A stretch of 64,000 nucleotides of DNA from Earliella scabrosa (taxonomy: Eukaryota > Basidiomycota > Agaricomycetes > Polyporales > Polyporaceae): the NCBI GenBank assembly GCA_022605405.1, contig JABYQQ010000027.1, forward strand, positions 372,001 through 436,000. The letters run 5' to 3'. The translations under genes were made by a program, and so were the position numbers. This document shows, one piece after another, positions 1 to 11,339 of the stretch (position 1 is its first letter; each line of letters starts with the position of its first letter). The notes beneath the pieces are model-generated. The model did no database searches. It saw only the letters and a program-made list of their open reading frames with translations, and was not told the DNA's origin.

Positions 1-306
1 TGCGGGAGATGTCGCAGTGCTATTCATGTCGTCCATCCGCCCGCCGTGGTCATCAAGAAGGCGGGGCCGGTTCTTGGATGGGGCGCTGGACCACTCGACT
101 CGGTCTAGCAGACCCAACGTCCCGTTGGGATCGCCGTCGATGCGCTCTCCGCTCGCCTTCCCGCACGCAACAGATCGATGTTCGTCAGCTCCTCCCTACC
201 ACTGATCATCAGTTTGCCAGGATGGAGCCAATATATACTTATAGCCCTTCGGTCGAAGCTGAACCCGAAGGGTCTGCTCCTCAAGACGTCCCGCAACACT
301 TCTTAA
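1..306. other. 5' flank of first membrane gene
   Basis: No gene is supported here. The stretch holds the presumed promoter of the gene starting at 307. An AT-rich TATA-like tract sits 68-78 bases before the start codon. Short open frames on both strands show no family motif. Confidence 0.5.
229..239 (+). promoter_or_regulatory. TATA-like element
   Basis: The sequence caatatatact lies about 70 bases upstream of the start codon at 307. The paralogous gene at 22060 has a TATATA tract at a similar distance, which supports a shared core promoter. Confidence 0.45.
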
Positions 307-1507
307 ATGTCTTATCCTCCTCCTCCACCGGGGCTGACCTATATTGCGGTTGCTGAGCCTTTGCTCGACCTACTGATAATATCAGCTATCGGCTCCTCTA
401 TTCTCATCCCCGTCGGCATATCCCTGCTCCTCTTCTCGACCTCTGCACAGAGGACGCAGCCGATCTTCTTCCTGAACTTCGTTTCCATTGCCCTGGGCGT
501 GATACAGGGTGCCTTCAACATTTACGAACAGGTATGCTCTTCGTTTATATTGACTGAGCTTCACTGATGGCCTCGTATTCGCGCAGCATCGCGGCATCCT
601 CGCTCGCCCCATCCATCCCACACTCTACATCGTCAATATCGTGATATTCATCACCATCCCGTTGTTCGCCGACACGATCCTTCTCCTCCGAGTGATCGCC
701 GTCTATCCACCTCGATTCCTATCGAAGGCCTCGATAGCGGCGGTCTACGGGCCAGTTTTTGTCATCAAGGTCGCTCGTCTAGTCAACATCGTGATGTTCG
801 CTGTACATTGGGCCTCGCAGTTGGGGGACAACCCTACCAGTATCTTCCAGGCCGGACAGAATGCATGGAACAGTCCGTTTCCGAAGATCGAATGGATGTT
901 CATGTTGTTCGACAACTCGTAAGCAATCACATTCGGTTTCGCTGCTATCGTGTCTCACGGGTAAGCACTCTCATAGGTATATGTCTATGCTGTTTCTACT
1001 GCGACTTCGCAAGAGTAGGAAGAGCACTACGCGAGTGGCCAGTGCCACTGCGACGAACCAGAAATCAAGTGAGCGACCGAATTCCTTGGTATTACTCTTG
1101 CGCTGACCATGCGTCCGACTCCAGGTTCTTATGCGTCACGGCTCAAAGCCCTCTTCTGGATCGCAGTCTCCAACTTCGTCATCCCCGTTATCCTCACGCT
1201 CGTCCAGCTCGTCTTTGTCTTCTGCGACAGAGACTGGTTCCACGGGAGCTACGTGTTCATCGTGAACACGCACATCCAGATCGTCGGCGTCATCATGGCG
1301 ACGATCTGGTGCACGGGCATGCGGTGGAGCGACAGCGGCCGTCCATGCGAAGAGGATCAGCGGTACCCGCCGATGACCAACGTGCGGCTGGCTCCTGGTC
1401 AAAGCGCAAGCGAGACCGTGACGGAGGGTGAGGATACACGAGGAGGTGATGAGAACTACGGATCAGTCTACGATATGGAGGTGCAGAAGAGCACTACCGC
1501 TACATAG
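307..1507 (+). CDS. Orphan seven-helix membrane protein, paralogue A
   Basis: I do not recognise a named family. Exons are 307-531, 587-918, 977-1068 and 1125-1507, giving 343 residues. The protein has about seven hydrophobic helices. It has a positively charged motif LLLRVIAVYPPR in the middle and a charged loop, then the motif YASRLKALFWIAVSN before the last two helices. The C-terminal tail is hydrophilic and Ser/Thr/Glu rich. The topology is GPCR-like, but no diagnostic GPCR residues are visible, so receptor function is inference only. Its closest relative in view is the gene at 22060, which has the same four-exon structure and the same first-exon length (225 nt). A TATA-like tract lies about 70 bases upstream. 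The CACTA element inserts about 270 bases past the stop codon. Confidence 0.85.
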
Positions 1508-1777
1508 CCAGCGATGCCAGGGACTTGGATGAGCGAGGATTCGGAGATGGTCGTACTGATACCCAATGTTTGATATGAGAGAGATCAAACAGAGTATTCA
1601 CCTCCCGTAGGCGGAGCTGTTTACGGACATGGATACAGCGCTGGGGAACGGCTTGAGCCTTGAGGAAGGCATCAGCAAAGTCCCGAAACGCTCGCGCGAT
1701 TGCGAAGCGCCCCGCCGCGCGCGGGAGTTTGCGAGCGCTCGCAATCGCAGTCCAACCGAATACGATCGGGCGAGTGA
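1508..1777. other. Intergenic, palindrome-bearing
   Basis: No gene is seen. The stretch contains the 3' flank of the membrane gene and a GC-rich palindromic segment at 1696-1748, and ends at the target duplication of the CACTA element. Confidence 0.6.
1696..1748. repeat. GC-rich inverted repeat, 10-bp arms
   Basis: GCGATTGCGA at 1696-1705 is perfectly inverted as TCGCAATCGC at 1739-1748, with GCGC-rich sequence between. The same GCGATTGC word recurs several times near 9225-9360, so this may be a relic of a dispersed repeat. Confidence 0.6.
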
Positions 1778-1780
1778 TTT

Positions 1781-1801
1781 CACTGTGCGCCTAGAGGGTC
1801 G
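1781..1801 (+). repeat. Left terminal inverted repeat of CACTA element
   Basis: Starts CACT, then GCGCC at offset 7 and GGTCG at offset 17, in register with the right end at 7334-7354. Confidence 0.7.
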
Positions 1802-2336
1802 TCATAAACGACATGCTAGATATACGATGATACCTGTCGCAAGTCCCGAGTTTGGGACCTTTAGCGCCGTGCGATTTTTCCGAGCTTTGCTCATGTCTGT
1901 GTATGTCGAAATACGCTGTGAATCTTTCCCTTTCACGACCTTGTTCAAGTCGGAGACCTGTCAAATTATGCGAGCACTCATATCATAATGAGAGACATAT
2001 ATATCGTGCTTTTCGAGATGACACATGGTAATAAACCTGAGCTTGTCATCGTACTTCATCTGACCTTATGATGGACTATTGGTCCCAGTTGCCTTGCATG
2101 TAGTCCTAGCACTTTACGGGTATTGCAGCAGGTATAAACGAGCATATGTATTCGGGCATAGTATATGGCAGTGGGAACAGAAGCATAACGAAAGAGGCAA
2201 TTAAGTACCCAGGTGTTGTACGCGAGCTTGAGAGATTAGCGCCTAGCTCCGAGCGCACAACGTCCACGGGCATGAGAATACAGTCTATAACGTACATAGA
2301 ACGTCGGTGTAGTGGCACGAGCGTATAGGGTAAGTT

Positions 2337-3185
2337 CTAGTCGCGAGTAGGGCGGCGGTGCGCAGGGATGTAGCCCCGCTTGCGGGCATGCTTACGCATG
2401 TTCTGCATGTAGGTGCGAGCAATTGCGGCGGTGGCCCAGTCCCGGGCGTACTTCTTCAGAATGGGATGCTCCTTGCGAGCCTACATCAATGAGAGGTGAG
2501 TGGGAGATGCAGGAGTGGAATGAGTTGGCATGAGCACTAACCGCTCTGAAGAATAGGGCCAGGTCATGGGGATCCTGACGGCGGAAGTCCTCCTTCCACT
2601 TCAATTGTGATGCCTTCACCAGAATGTGGATGGTCGCCTGCATAATAGAGAGCTGTTAGCAAAACTTCACAACAGCTCTAAGACTAGGTACGCACCCTGA
2701 TAGCGCAGTACTCGTTGTATGTAACGTCCATGGCGTTGCGGATGTTGAACCGGGAGCCCGCAGGTTTAGGGACAACAGCAGGCTCCTCTTGAGGAGCGAT
2801 GGCGGCGTTGGCAGCAGCAGCCTGAGCCGCAGCAGCCTGAGCTGCCGCAGCCTGGGCTTCAGCAGCCTCGGCACGAGCTTGGGCGGCGTTCAGGGCAGCT
2901 GTCTGCTGCTCGAGAGTTGCTTGTATACCAGCGAGGGTGGCGGAGTTGGCCTCACGGTCTATGGAGACACGGTATGTGTGTGTTGGGAGGTATGAACGGT
3001 AACTGATGTGCTTACCAAGGTTGGCTGTAGCAATCTGCGCGGTGAGTTCATCGATTGTAGCGGCGAGCTGGGCCTTGGTTTGCTGCAGGGCACCGCCGGG
3101 CAAGAAGGGCACAACCCGTAAGGGATACTATGCCTGCCGAGGTTGACGACAGCAGTGAGGTGCGTACCTGGTTAATTCGGACCAT
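2337..3185 (-). CDS. CACTA-internal second gene, Ala-rich coiled-coil protein
   Basis: Family not recognised with confidence. It reads leftwards, ending at the TAG at 2337-2339. It has at least four introns. From the N terminus there is a short leader, a Gln/Ala-rich heptad-like segment (for example AAQAAAAQAAA) expected to form a coiled coil, and a Pro-rich linker. A conserved-looking C-terminal block follows, with RFNIRNAMDV, then KWKEDFRRQD and a run of basic and aromatic residues ending RKRGYIPAHRRPTRD. It lies inside the CACTA element and diverges from the transposase gene over a 400-base spacer, so it is probably element-encoded. It would be analogous in position to the DNA-binding accessory proteins of plant CACTA elements. 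The start is uncertain: an ATG at 3330 could supply an upstream exon. Confidence 0.55.
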
Positions 3186-3591
3186 ATTTGTCTTGAGGTT
3201 GTGTTGATATTTGGAGAGGGGGCGTGAGTAGAGAGCAGCGGCAGCAGCGGCCAATCTTACTTGACGCGGAGCAGGGATGAAGTAGTGGGGTAGGAGAGAA
3301 GGGCGAGCGGGGGCGGTTCTCTGCAGACATGGTGGTGGGTGTTCCCTCTTTTATGTGTTGAGATACGAACCACCTTATATACTGACGCGTCCGTTTTGCT
3401 TTGTTTTGGCACGCGTCAGGTTTGTTGAATGCTGTCATGTGGTCTGAAGGCTCAGTGATTGGCCAGGAGGCCGTTGCGAACAAGTCCGAACTTGTGCGAT
3501 ACGACTCCCTATCACTAAGTGCCTCAGAGCGCTTCCACTTGCACCGTTTCATTCCAATCTACAGTCATCACCCTTGTACTAGCTCTCCAGC
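3186..3591. promoter_or_regulatory. Divergent promoter region inside CACTA element
   Basis: A spacer of about 400 bases between two head-to-head genes. It presumably drives both. No specific site is identified. Confidence 0.35.
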
Positions 3592-6500
3592 ATGCCCCCA
3601 AAAGTGATCTGCGACGTCGAGGGATGCTGTGGTGAGGAGGTAACTCTCAAGACGCTGCGCGCACATCGCCGCGGCAAGGGTCCCATTCTCCTTCGGGCTT
3701 CCATGGCTGGGGCTCGCTCGAACCGCCGCCCTCAAGGACTCGATGAAGCCCAACTCACCACTCGTCGTCTGAGAGTCTCACCATCACCTCCCCCTCTCCC
3801 TGCCATCCCTCTTCCTCGCGGTCCTGTTGAAGTCGGAGACAATGAGATTGAGGCACCAATGGACATCGATGGACCAGACTTCGGCCCTAACCCAGATCCT
3901 CAGTCCTTCGGTGAGTTTGTCACGCTGATATCATTCGAGTGAGAGACACGACAAGAACAAGCAGAAAATGCGGAGGAAGAGCTCGATTTGGGGGCAGCAG
4001 AGCAGGAGACGCAGGAGGAGATATGGCGAGGCCGACGCTACCGCACGACCGTCGAAGATGTGTCCGATGACGAAGATGAAGATAACTGGACATATGGGCG
4101 AGGCCATCAAGGCGACCCTGAAGTCCAACAGGCCCCCGAGGAGCCGCGGCCAGATCGTCATCCTGAGCCTCCCGAAGACGACGCTGACGACTCCGACGAA
4201 GAATATGAGGCAATTTCGGTTTGGGATCAACTTGCGGAGGCTTTAATTCGTGCTGGAATTGTCTCTGGTAAGTTGTGCATGACGATCTCCTTCACTAGTG
4301 ATGTCTAACACAGTTGGTCCAGAGGACGATCTCTCGGAGTACGACCTGCAGTGCCTGCGTGCCTTCGCCCTCAAAGTCGATCAGCACATGCCGGGCCGAA
4401 CATTCGCAAAGCTCCCCTACGCTTTTCCGACTTCGAATCTTGGCAGCTGGAAGGAGGTGCAGGCCCACGTCGCTCGACTCTCCGGTTTTGAACCGAAGGT
4501 CTACCACTGCTGCGTCAAATCATGCTGCTGCTTTGTCGGCCCTCATGCGAACCTCACGGAGTGTCCCTACTGCCAAACAAGTCGCCTCGATGGCCGCGGA
4601 CGTCCACGACAGGTATTTGTTTACCTTCCGATCATCCCCCGCCTCAAAGCGATGCTCTCCAACCGCGAGGCTGCCCAGCTCCTGCTATATCGAGCACGAG
4701 AGCATGTCCATGAGCCCGGAAAGATCAAGGACGTGATGGACTCCAGACGGTACCGTGCCCTTTGCGAGCAACATGTCGAGATCAACGGCAAGCGACTCTC
4801 TCATAAATACTTTGGCGACGAGCGGGACATCTGTATTGGGCTGGCAACCGACGGGTTCGCTCCGTTCAAGCGGCGGAGTAAAACAGCATGGCCGCTCATC
4901 GCCGTCCTCTACTCGCTCCCTCCTGAGATTCGCTTCCATATCGAGCACATCCTTGCCCTCGGTGTTATTCCCGGTCCACGGAAACCGGAGGACATGGACT
5001 CCTTTCTCTGGCCCTTCCTTCAAGAGATGCTCCAGCTCGCCGTTGGCATTCACACTTATGACTGCCTCACTGACACGTTCTTTGCCCTCCGGGCCTATCT
5101 CCTCCTTGTCTTTGGCGACATTCCTGCTATGTCAATGCTGATGCGGATGAAGGGCCACAACGGACTGAAGCCGTGCCGTGCGTGCAACATTCAAGGCATC
5201 CGAATACCGGACTCCCGGAACCCGATCCATTACGTCCCGCTCGATCGCACCCGTCACCCCGATGTCCGCAGCTCGCCCGACGCCATCGCAGTCTATGATC
5301 CTGCCGCCCTTCCACTCCGTACCCATGCTGAGCTCCTTGAGCAAGCTCACGAAGTTCAATTTGCGTCGACTGCAGCAGAGAATGAACGTCTAGCAAAGTC
5401 ATATGGCGTCAAAGGTGTTCCTCTCCTCAGCGCCCTCCACTCCCTCTCTTTCCCACACTCGTTCCCGTACGACTTTATGCACCTAGTGTTCGAGAATGTC
5501 ATGAAGAACCTCATGGCCCTCTGGTCAGGCAACTACAAGGGCATGGACGATGGATGCGAAGACTATGAGATCGACCAGAAGATATGGGAAGATGTTGGTT
5601 TGGCGAGTGAGCAATCCGGCGAGTTCATTCCTTACGTCTTCGGTCCACGGCCACCAAACGTCGCCAGTGACAAGACCTCTTGGACGGCGGACACGAGATC
5701 CTTTTGGATGCAGTACGTCGCCCCCGTCCTTCTCCGCGGTCGATTCAAGCACGTGAAGTACTACAACCACTTCGTCCACTTCATCCAACTCATCCGGCGG
5801 TGTCTGCAATTCGAGATCACGCTGGAAGAGGTAGAGCAGGTCCGCGCGGGATTCATAGACTGGGTCAAGACATACGAGAAGTGCGTCTCTGCACGGTGCT
5901 GTATGGCAGTACGTGGGTACTAACATGTTCTATTTCAGATACTATTACCAAGCGGACCCACAACGGCTACCCGCTGCCCCCCTGACAATCCATGCGCTCC
6001 TCCACATCGCAGACAGCATCCTAGAAGCCGGCCCGGTCTGGACGGCCTGGGCGTTCCCTATGGAGCGCTATTGCGGGTCCTTGCAGCCCGCCATCCGCAA
6101 TCGGCGCTTTCCATATGCTTCCCTCAACCGCTATGTGCTCGACAAGGCCCGTCTTGACCAAATCAAGCTCAAGTTTGGTCACGCTGTCAAATGCCAGCTG
6201 TCACTCCGACCGCCGCCCGCTGTCACTAGTGGCACCTCGATCCCTGGTTGTACGACTCTCTCTCTCACACATACGCCTTCCATTCTCACTGTTATCCTTT
6301 GCTGGCAGATGACACATGTGTTCTTCTCCCTTCTCGCCGCACAACTACCCTCGAACGAGGACATCAAGACAAGCTGATCTCAGCTTTATCCACCCGCTTC
6401 GACACGCTCACCCCGGCGTCTTTGCGACATCTACTCCCCACCGACATAGAGGAGTGGGGCAAGGTACGCATTCTCCATGACGGCGACACCATCCGGGCGT

Positions 6501-6980
6501 CCAGTCTTGACACCGGAGCTCAAGATGGCCGCGATGCAAGCTATGTTCGGGTGAGTCCACTGCAACACGTAGTCCCGGGGCCCGTAATTGACTTATTCCA
6601 TCAGTATGAGCTCTTAGTCGACGCAAATACGCGGTATCGCAATCGGCGTATCGTGCTGGAGAAGCAGACATTCTATGGTCAGCTCCAGCGCATCCTCCAC
6701 TTCACCCTCCCTGCCGATGCCGCATGTGGCCTCGAGGCGTCTCAGCCACTCATCTTCGCCATCATTCAAACCTGCAATGTCGAGCAGTCCGACGACATCC
6801 TCGACATTCACTATTATTCGCGTCTTGGGGGCCGGGGCTCTGCATTTCGTCGATATCAGCACAGTGCAGTGTGTCGTTGGGCGGATCAAGGACCGCGGCC
6901 GGTACGCCATTATCGACCGCAGCGGGACGCTGTCACGGGCTTTATATGTTGGAGAGACGACAGAGGACGGGGCTGACTGA
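3592..6980 (+). CDS. Tnp2-family CACTA transposase, frameshifted near C terminus
   Basis: The gene encodes a transposase of the Tnp2 / Transposase_21 family, which cuts and pastes CACTA elements. The N terminus has a Cys/His-containing start (CDVEGCCGEE), followed by an acidic low-complexity region. Introns fall near 3910-3963, 4268-4315, 5882-5938, about 6250-6308 and 6551-6604. The core exon (about 4316-5881) carries family motifs: CPYCQTSRLDG, then IGLATDGFAPF with the expected acidic residue, WPLIAVLYSLPPEIRF, GHNGLKPCRACNIQGI, and downstream AFPMERYCGSLQPAIRNRR. After a run of five G at 6827-6831 the frame must shift by one base to reach the conserved VGRIKDRGRYAIIDRSG block. As assembled, the last 50 residues are therefore out of frame (mutation or sequence error). 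The start at 3592 is the first Met of the Cys-rich segment. Confidence 0.85.
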
Positions 6981-7333
6981 GTGTACTAGTGTGCCTTAGG
7001 GAATGCTTTCTAATTCATTCAAACCGCCAATGCTAGTGTACTACGAGTAACAAACGAGACGGCACCGAGGACAGATCTAGACGCATGACACAGTTACTGG
7101 ACGCTCAGGAACCATCTCCGAATTAGGTATGTTGTTAATGAGTGGGTGTAAATACGGTGTCGCAGACGGGGAATAAGCCGACAAAGATATACGGCGCCCA
7201 GGACCGCGGTAGAGACGATCTTTGCTGGGCTTTCCATAGGTCTTGTTTTATCCGGCTTGAAGCACTACCGCCGAATTAGCCCCGACTAAAGATCGTCAAG
7301 CGCCAAATATACGACCTTTCTCCCGACGTTTTC

Positions 7334-7354
7334 CGACCTCCCGGGCGCGTAGTG
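7334..7354 (-). repeat. Right terminal inverted repeat of CACTA element
   Basis: Mirror of 1781-1801, read on the minus strand as CACTACGCGCC followed by GGTCG in register. A TTT target duplication follows at 7355-7357. Confidence 0.7.
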
Positions 7355-8799
7355 TTTACAATCGCCCCCATTCGGATACTGTCGCTCGCGGCCTCTCGTG
7401 TGCGCTCGTTGCCGCTTGCGAAGGGGGTGGGCTGAGGGCCGTCCAATGCTCGATAGAACCATGCTGTGGTTGTAGTACTACCTGCGCCCAGTGACGGGGC
7501 TGGTTCGAATGCGAATCCGAACATGTACTTAGAATATGTACAAGGGTAAGCTTCATCATCGTGCACCGGCAGCTCATTGGTGCCGTTGCTCCAAGTCATG
7601 TTCACCGTCCGCATGCGGCCCACTTGGCATGATGAGGCGAGAGATGAATGAGGATGTACTTACTTGCTATATTTAGGTCTGCCGTACAAGTTCTAACTTC
7701 TGAACTTCTTAAATTTGCGTTGCTATTGCGTTCCATGCGCAGGACGCGAGACCGTAGACGTATGAACACGATCACATGACCCACGCAGGACGATGTCATG
7801 GCCTTAGCGCTCCCGTCTTCGCTCGTCTGCTGTCAACCAGGACGTGGGCAAACCGCCGCCTATAAGAGGCCTGCAACGCCGAATGCCCCTCTTGTTCTCA
7901 GACCACCACCATCACCGGCTCTCCCGTCTCGAGCTCGCTCCGCTTGAATGGTGGTGCGAATGTATCGCACTCACTCATCATCACTAGAGAATGCTACGCT
8001 ACTCGCCTCAAGTACCATATACCGGACCCTGGTAAGTCAGGCCAGCATGTCCGGTGGCCGGTGAGTCCGTGCACACACAGTCATATGCATATATGCGCAT
8101 ATATCACGCATATATTCACCTTCCACTGTCCGCGAGTCCCCTTCTCCATCTCACGGGCAAGGCTGACGTTACAGCAGCAAGGACCGTCATCTAGCACTGC
8201 CTCCTCCACACTCGCGACGACATACGACTCGAAGATCACCACCGTCGAAACGAAGCGCAGCATGGTGGCAGCTGTCACGACAACGAGGACTCTCGCCCTC
8301 TTCACCGACCGCACTGTGAGTACACTCATCATCGTGACTGCTATTCCAGCCCCATGCGCCCCTGTAGGCTCCCCGCGATGCACCCAGAGCGAGAGCGCAG
8401 CATTGTACCGTGCTCCAGTGGCCGTAAACGTATCCAGCACTTGCACAAAATAACTTCGTACGTCGTCACTGTTGTATGTCGTCTTCTGTAGGTCTGACAA
8501 CAGCCCAATCATGCTCTCCCAGCTGCTCAGAGTCCATCCGAGGCTATTACCGTGCCGGCCGTCGAGCCAGGCATGATCGCGCAGGTCGGTAACATCAAGT
8601 CTCTCACCCGTGCGATGTGCCTCCTCATGCAGACTCCGCCCCGCAGGCAGATTTCAAGTTGTCATGCGCCTCGACTCCAAGGACAGGTGATCCTAGGTCA
8701 TCGCCCATGCGCACGCACTAACCATCCTTCTGCCTTACAGGTGACATCCATCATATCCCGCTCTGGCAACGGTGGCCTTCCTGCTGCTTCGTCCCACTC

Positions 8800-9010
8800 G
8801 TGCACTGCTGTCTCTCGTGCGCCTGCCGCTGTCTCTTGCTCTCCTGCCATTATCTCTTGCTCGCCTGCACGTCCTCTCGCTCCCGCGCCACTCCCTCTCG
8901 CTCGCACACTACTTCCTCTCGCTCCCGCGCCGCATACTCTCGCTCGCCTGTCGCTTCCTGTCGCTCACTCGCGTGCTCCTTCTTCTCGCTCCCGCGCTGC
9001 TTCCTCATTC
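8800..9010. repeat. Low-complexity CTCGCTC-type repeat tract
   Basis: Degenerate tandem units of the form tctcgctcccgcgc recur about ten times. Translations are Leu/Ser/Arg-repetitive in every forward frame, so they are not evidence for a gene. Confidence 0.7.
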
Positions 9011-9224
9011 GCATTTGCTCTCCGTCCTATCCCTGTATCAAGCATTCTCCTGTATTATATACAGACTTCCGTCGCCAATATATTCATTTTCATGAATTTC
9101 TCACGTGTGTGCATCTGGGTTCCCCGAAAACCCTGAGAAAGCCTGGTCCAGTGGCCCGCGCGACCCATCGATCGACAAGCGTCCCGACGAGAACGACCCT
9201 TGGCAAGGGTGCATTCGAAAACGA

Positions 9225-9370
9225 GCGATGCAATCGCCCGCGAAAGCCCCACGCGCACGCAGCGATTGCAATCGGCTTGCGGGCCGATTGCGCGATTATA
9301 CTCGAGTGGAAAATGATAACACTCGAATGCGCGCGCTCGCCCCCAGTTGGGAGCGATTGCCTCGCTCGCC
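9225..9370. repeat. GCGATTGC-rich patch
   Basis: Multiple direct and inverted copies of GCGATTGC / GCAATCGC-like words occur in GC-rich DNA. They resemble the palindrome at 1696-1748 and may be remnants of the same dispersed repeat. Confidence 0.4.
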
Positions 9371-9402
9371 GGCGCTCGGAGCCGAGTATGAGCCATTTGG
9401 GT

Positions 9403-10040
9403 TGCAAGAGGGTATAATGTCATTTGCAAAGAAGATACCCTCCCCCTGAAATTGGATTGTGTCCGCTGGCGCTCAGTAACAAGCCCCCCAAACATCGGAT
9501 AACTGTCCCAAAATTAACCGAATTCGGTCCCGGTGTGGACGGGATAACGCCCGCAGTTTCTGAATATTCGGTCCCTCTCAACAGTCGTTCTCGTTTTGTA
9601 TGGAGGATCTTCCCCTGACTCCACCACTGCTAAGCTTTAATAAACATACTGTATCCGCATAAATTGACTCCAGATAGCTTCGGAAGGCAGGAGAGGATGA
9701 ACGGAGTAAGTTGGGAGTAAGGGCTCTTCAGGCCTAGAGCCGGTACACTTGCCATATAGAGCAGCCGGCCGTAAACGCCGAGCCCTCCCGTCCGTAGGCG
9801 CCCACTCGGACAGGTGCCAAAGAGAGGTCGTTTTCTCGTCCAGCATGGAGATTATGCATTAAATGAAATTACTGCTGAAGAGAGAAGCACCAGAATGTAT
9901 GATTCTCCGAAGTAGAAGCTCTCAAGTACATTGAGAAACGAGAAATGCAGTTGTGAAGGACCGTTGCCTTATCCCGGCGGGGAGGAGCAGATTAGGTGAG
10001 GACCGTATCCTTATTGCAAATGACATTATACCATTTTGCA
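9403..10040. mobile_element. MITE-like non-autonomous element, about 640 bp
   Basis: A 27-base inverted repeat occupies 9403-9429 and 10014-10040 with 25 matches, including a perfect 19-base core ggtataatgtcatttgcaa. Weaker matching continues about ten bases further inward. The direct repeat catttgggt occurs at 9394-9402 and 10039-10047, so a 7-9 bp target duplication abuts the ends. No transposase-like frame lies inside. The duplication length would fit a hAT-type or Mutator-type parent. The superfamily is not assigned. Confidence 0.75.
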
Positions 10041-11339
10041 TTTGGGTTTTTGCTGATGGGTCTGTTTCAAGCGACAACTTGGACGAAGGGCCTTCCGGCA
10101 TTCCGGACCGTCTTCAGCGTCAAGTGCCACGTGGCCGTACGGGGAGATCCCGCGCTGGGGCTCCGGAGTCCGCCTCGCATATGAGGCTTGTGCTCGTACT
10201 ACGACTCCAAGCCTAGCTCATACATAGTATGCTATGTCTTGTCGACGTTATCCTTGTCTGATCTCTGCTCTATGACTCTTTTTGCGTAAGCATCTAGACC
10301 TGGTTCCAATCCGAACATCACAGCAACAACTTGATGACTTAGTTGTGCCATGGCCCCGTAAAGCTTGCAAATCAGTCATCGTGATAGGTTACGCTGATTA
10401 TGTACGTTAATGTGAGTCCCCTGGTCTACTTGAAATCATACTCGCAAGGACTGGAATGGGCCTGTTTCGTTCCATGTACACGCTCGACGATTCCAGGACA
10501 TGTTCTTTGCTCAAGGTGCCTTCGCTCTGTATCTCTGATCTGGCGGTCTGCGTTGGTTACCATGCTTTCCAACAGGATGTGTGGACATGCTATTTGCAGA
10601 GTTGATGTACGGTCTAGATGCTGTATCCAATCCTGGCTCGTCGTCGCTCAAATGGTCATTGAAACTTACTTACCTTGACGTATTCTTACCCTATTGCATC
10701 TAGAAGTCGCTGAAGCCTCACTCGCACGAGTAGAAGGGGCGAAGCTGCATGCTCAGCGCCGATGTGGATATCAGGATCGTTTACAATGTCAACGGGGTAC
10801 GAAGCCGACTTCTGAGGTTCGGGCGTGATGGTGTTGCCACTAATCTATCAGGAACTCTCGACTTGTCGGGTTCGTATGGATGCGCTAAAAGCCCATGACC
10901 ACCCAGGGTTAGATCGATCACAGATATGTGGACGCTGTAAGATGAGTACCTCGCGAGTGCAAGGAAGTGACGGAATATCGGGAGGCCACCTGTAAATGTA
11001 GCACCCTATAGGAGGTACTGGAGACGAGAGGAAGGTAATCAGGCGCAGTGCATAGGTGTGCGAGAGGCAACGCCATGATAATATAGCAGAATAGATGTGG
11101 TCAGTTGCCCACCGTCGGGCGCAACCACTTGGGCGACCTGACACATCTCAGCCGCCGGGTGTTTCTGCGTTCAGTGATTTGATTGTGGTGTCCGGACCTT
11201 TATAGTCAAACACTCCATGCATCTCACTCCCCTCATAACGTCTTGCAGCCTGTAGGACTCCTGGTGAGTAGATGAAGCACTGTGAACTTCCGAGCTCTGA
11301 CCGCTCTTTTTAAGCATGTTATAGGATCGAACTTTCCTG
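10041..11339. other. Gene-poor stretch with half of a diverged duplication
   Basis: No gene is supported. The segment 10300-10670 is a diverged copy of 12910-13270. A consensus donor at 11262 and acceptor ending at 11324 suggest that a 5' exon of the next gene lies here, but no in-frame start codon was found for it. Confidence 0.5.
10300..10670 (+). repeat. Diverged direct repeat, copy 1
   Basis: Matches 12910-13270 in order and orientation. Shared words are gaacatcacagca, gtgagtc-ctggtcta, tgctc-aggt, tatctct and aatcctggct-g-tg. Identity is perhaps 65-70 percent by eye. Function unknown. Confidence 0.55.

Larger units (their letters stand above)
1781..7354 (+). mobile_element. CACTA (En/Spm-type) DNA transposon, 5.6 kb
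   Basis: The left end begins CACTGTGCGCC at 1781. The right end, read inward on the other strand, begins CACTACGCGCC at 7354. Over the first 21 bases the two ends match at 15, and all six differences are transitions. A direct TTT flanks both ends (1778-1780 and 7355-7357), which fits the 3-bp target duplication known for CACTA elements. Inside are a Tnp2-family transposase gene on the plus strand and a divergent second gene on the minus strand. The decayed ends and a frameshift in the transposase suggest an old copy that probably cannot move itself. The boundaries were found by eye, without a multi-copy alignment. Confidence 0.75.
7358..9402. other. Gene-poor stretch
   Basis: Only short unsupported open frames are present on both strands. 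The stretch contains a low-complexity C/T-rich tract at about 8800-9010 and a GCGATTGC-rich patch at about 9225-9370. I see no conserved protein motif. Confidence 0.55.

Noticed and set aside
8552..9136. Long Leu/Ser/Arg-rich open frames
   Set aside because: They arise from a degenerate C/T-rich tandem tract and are repetitive in all three frames. There is no start context or motif.
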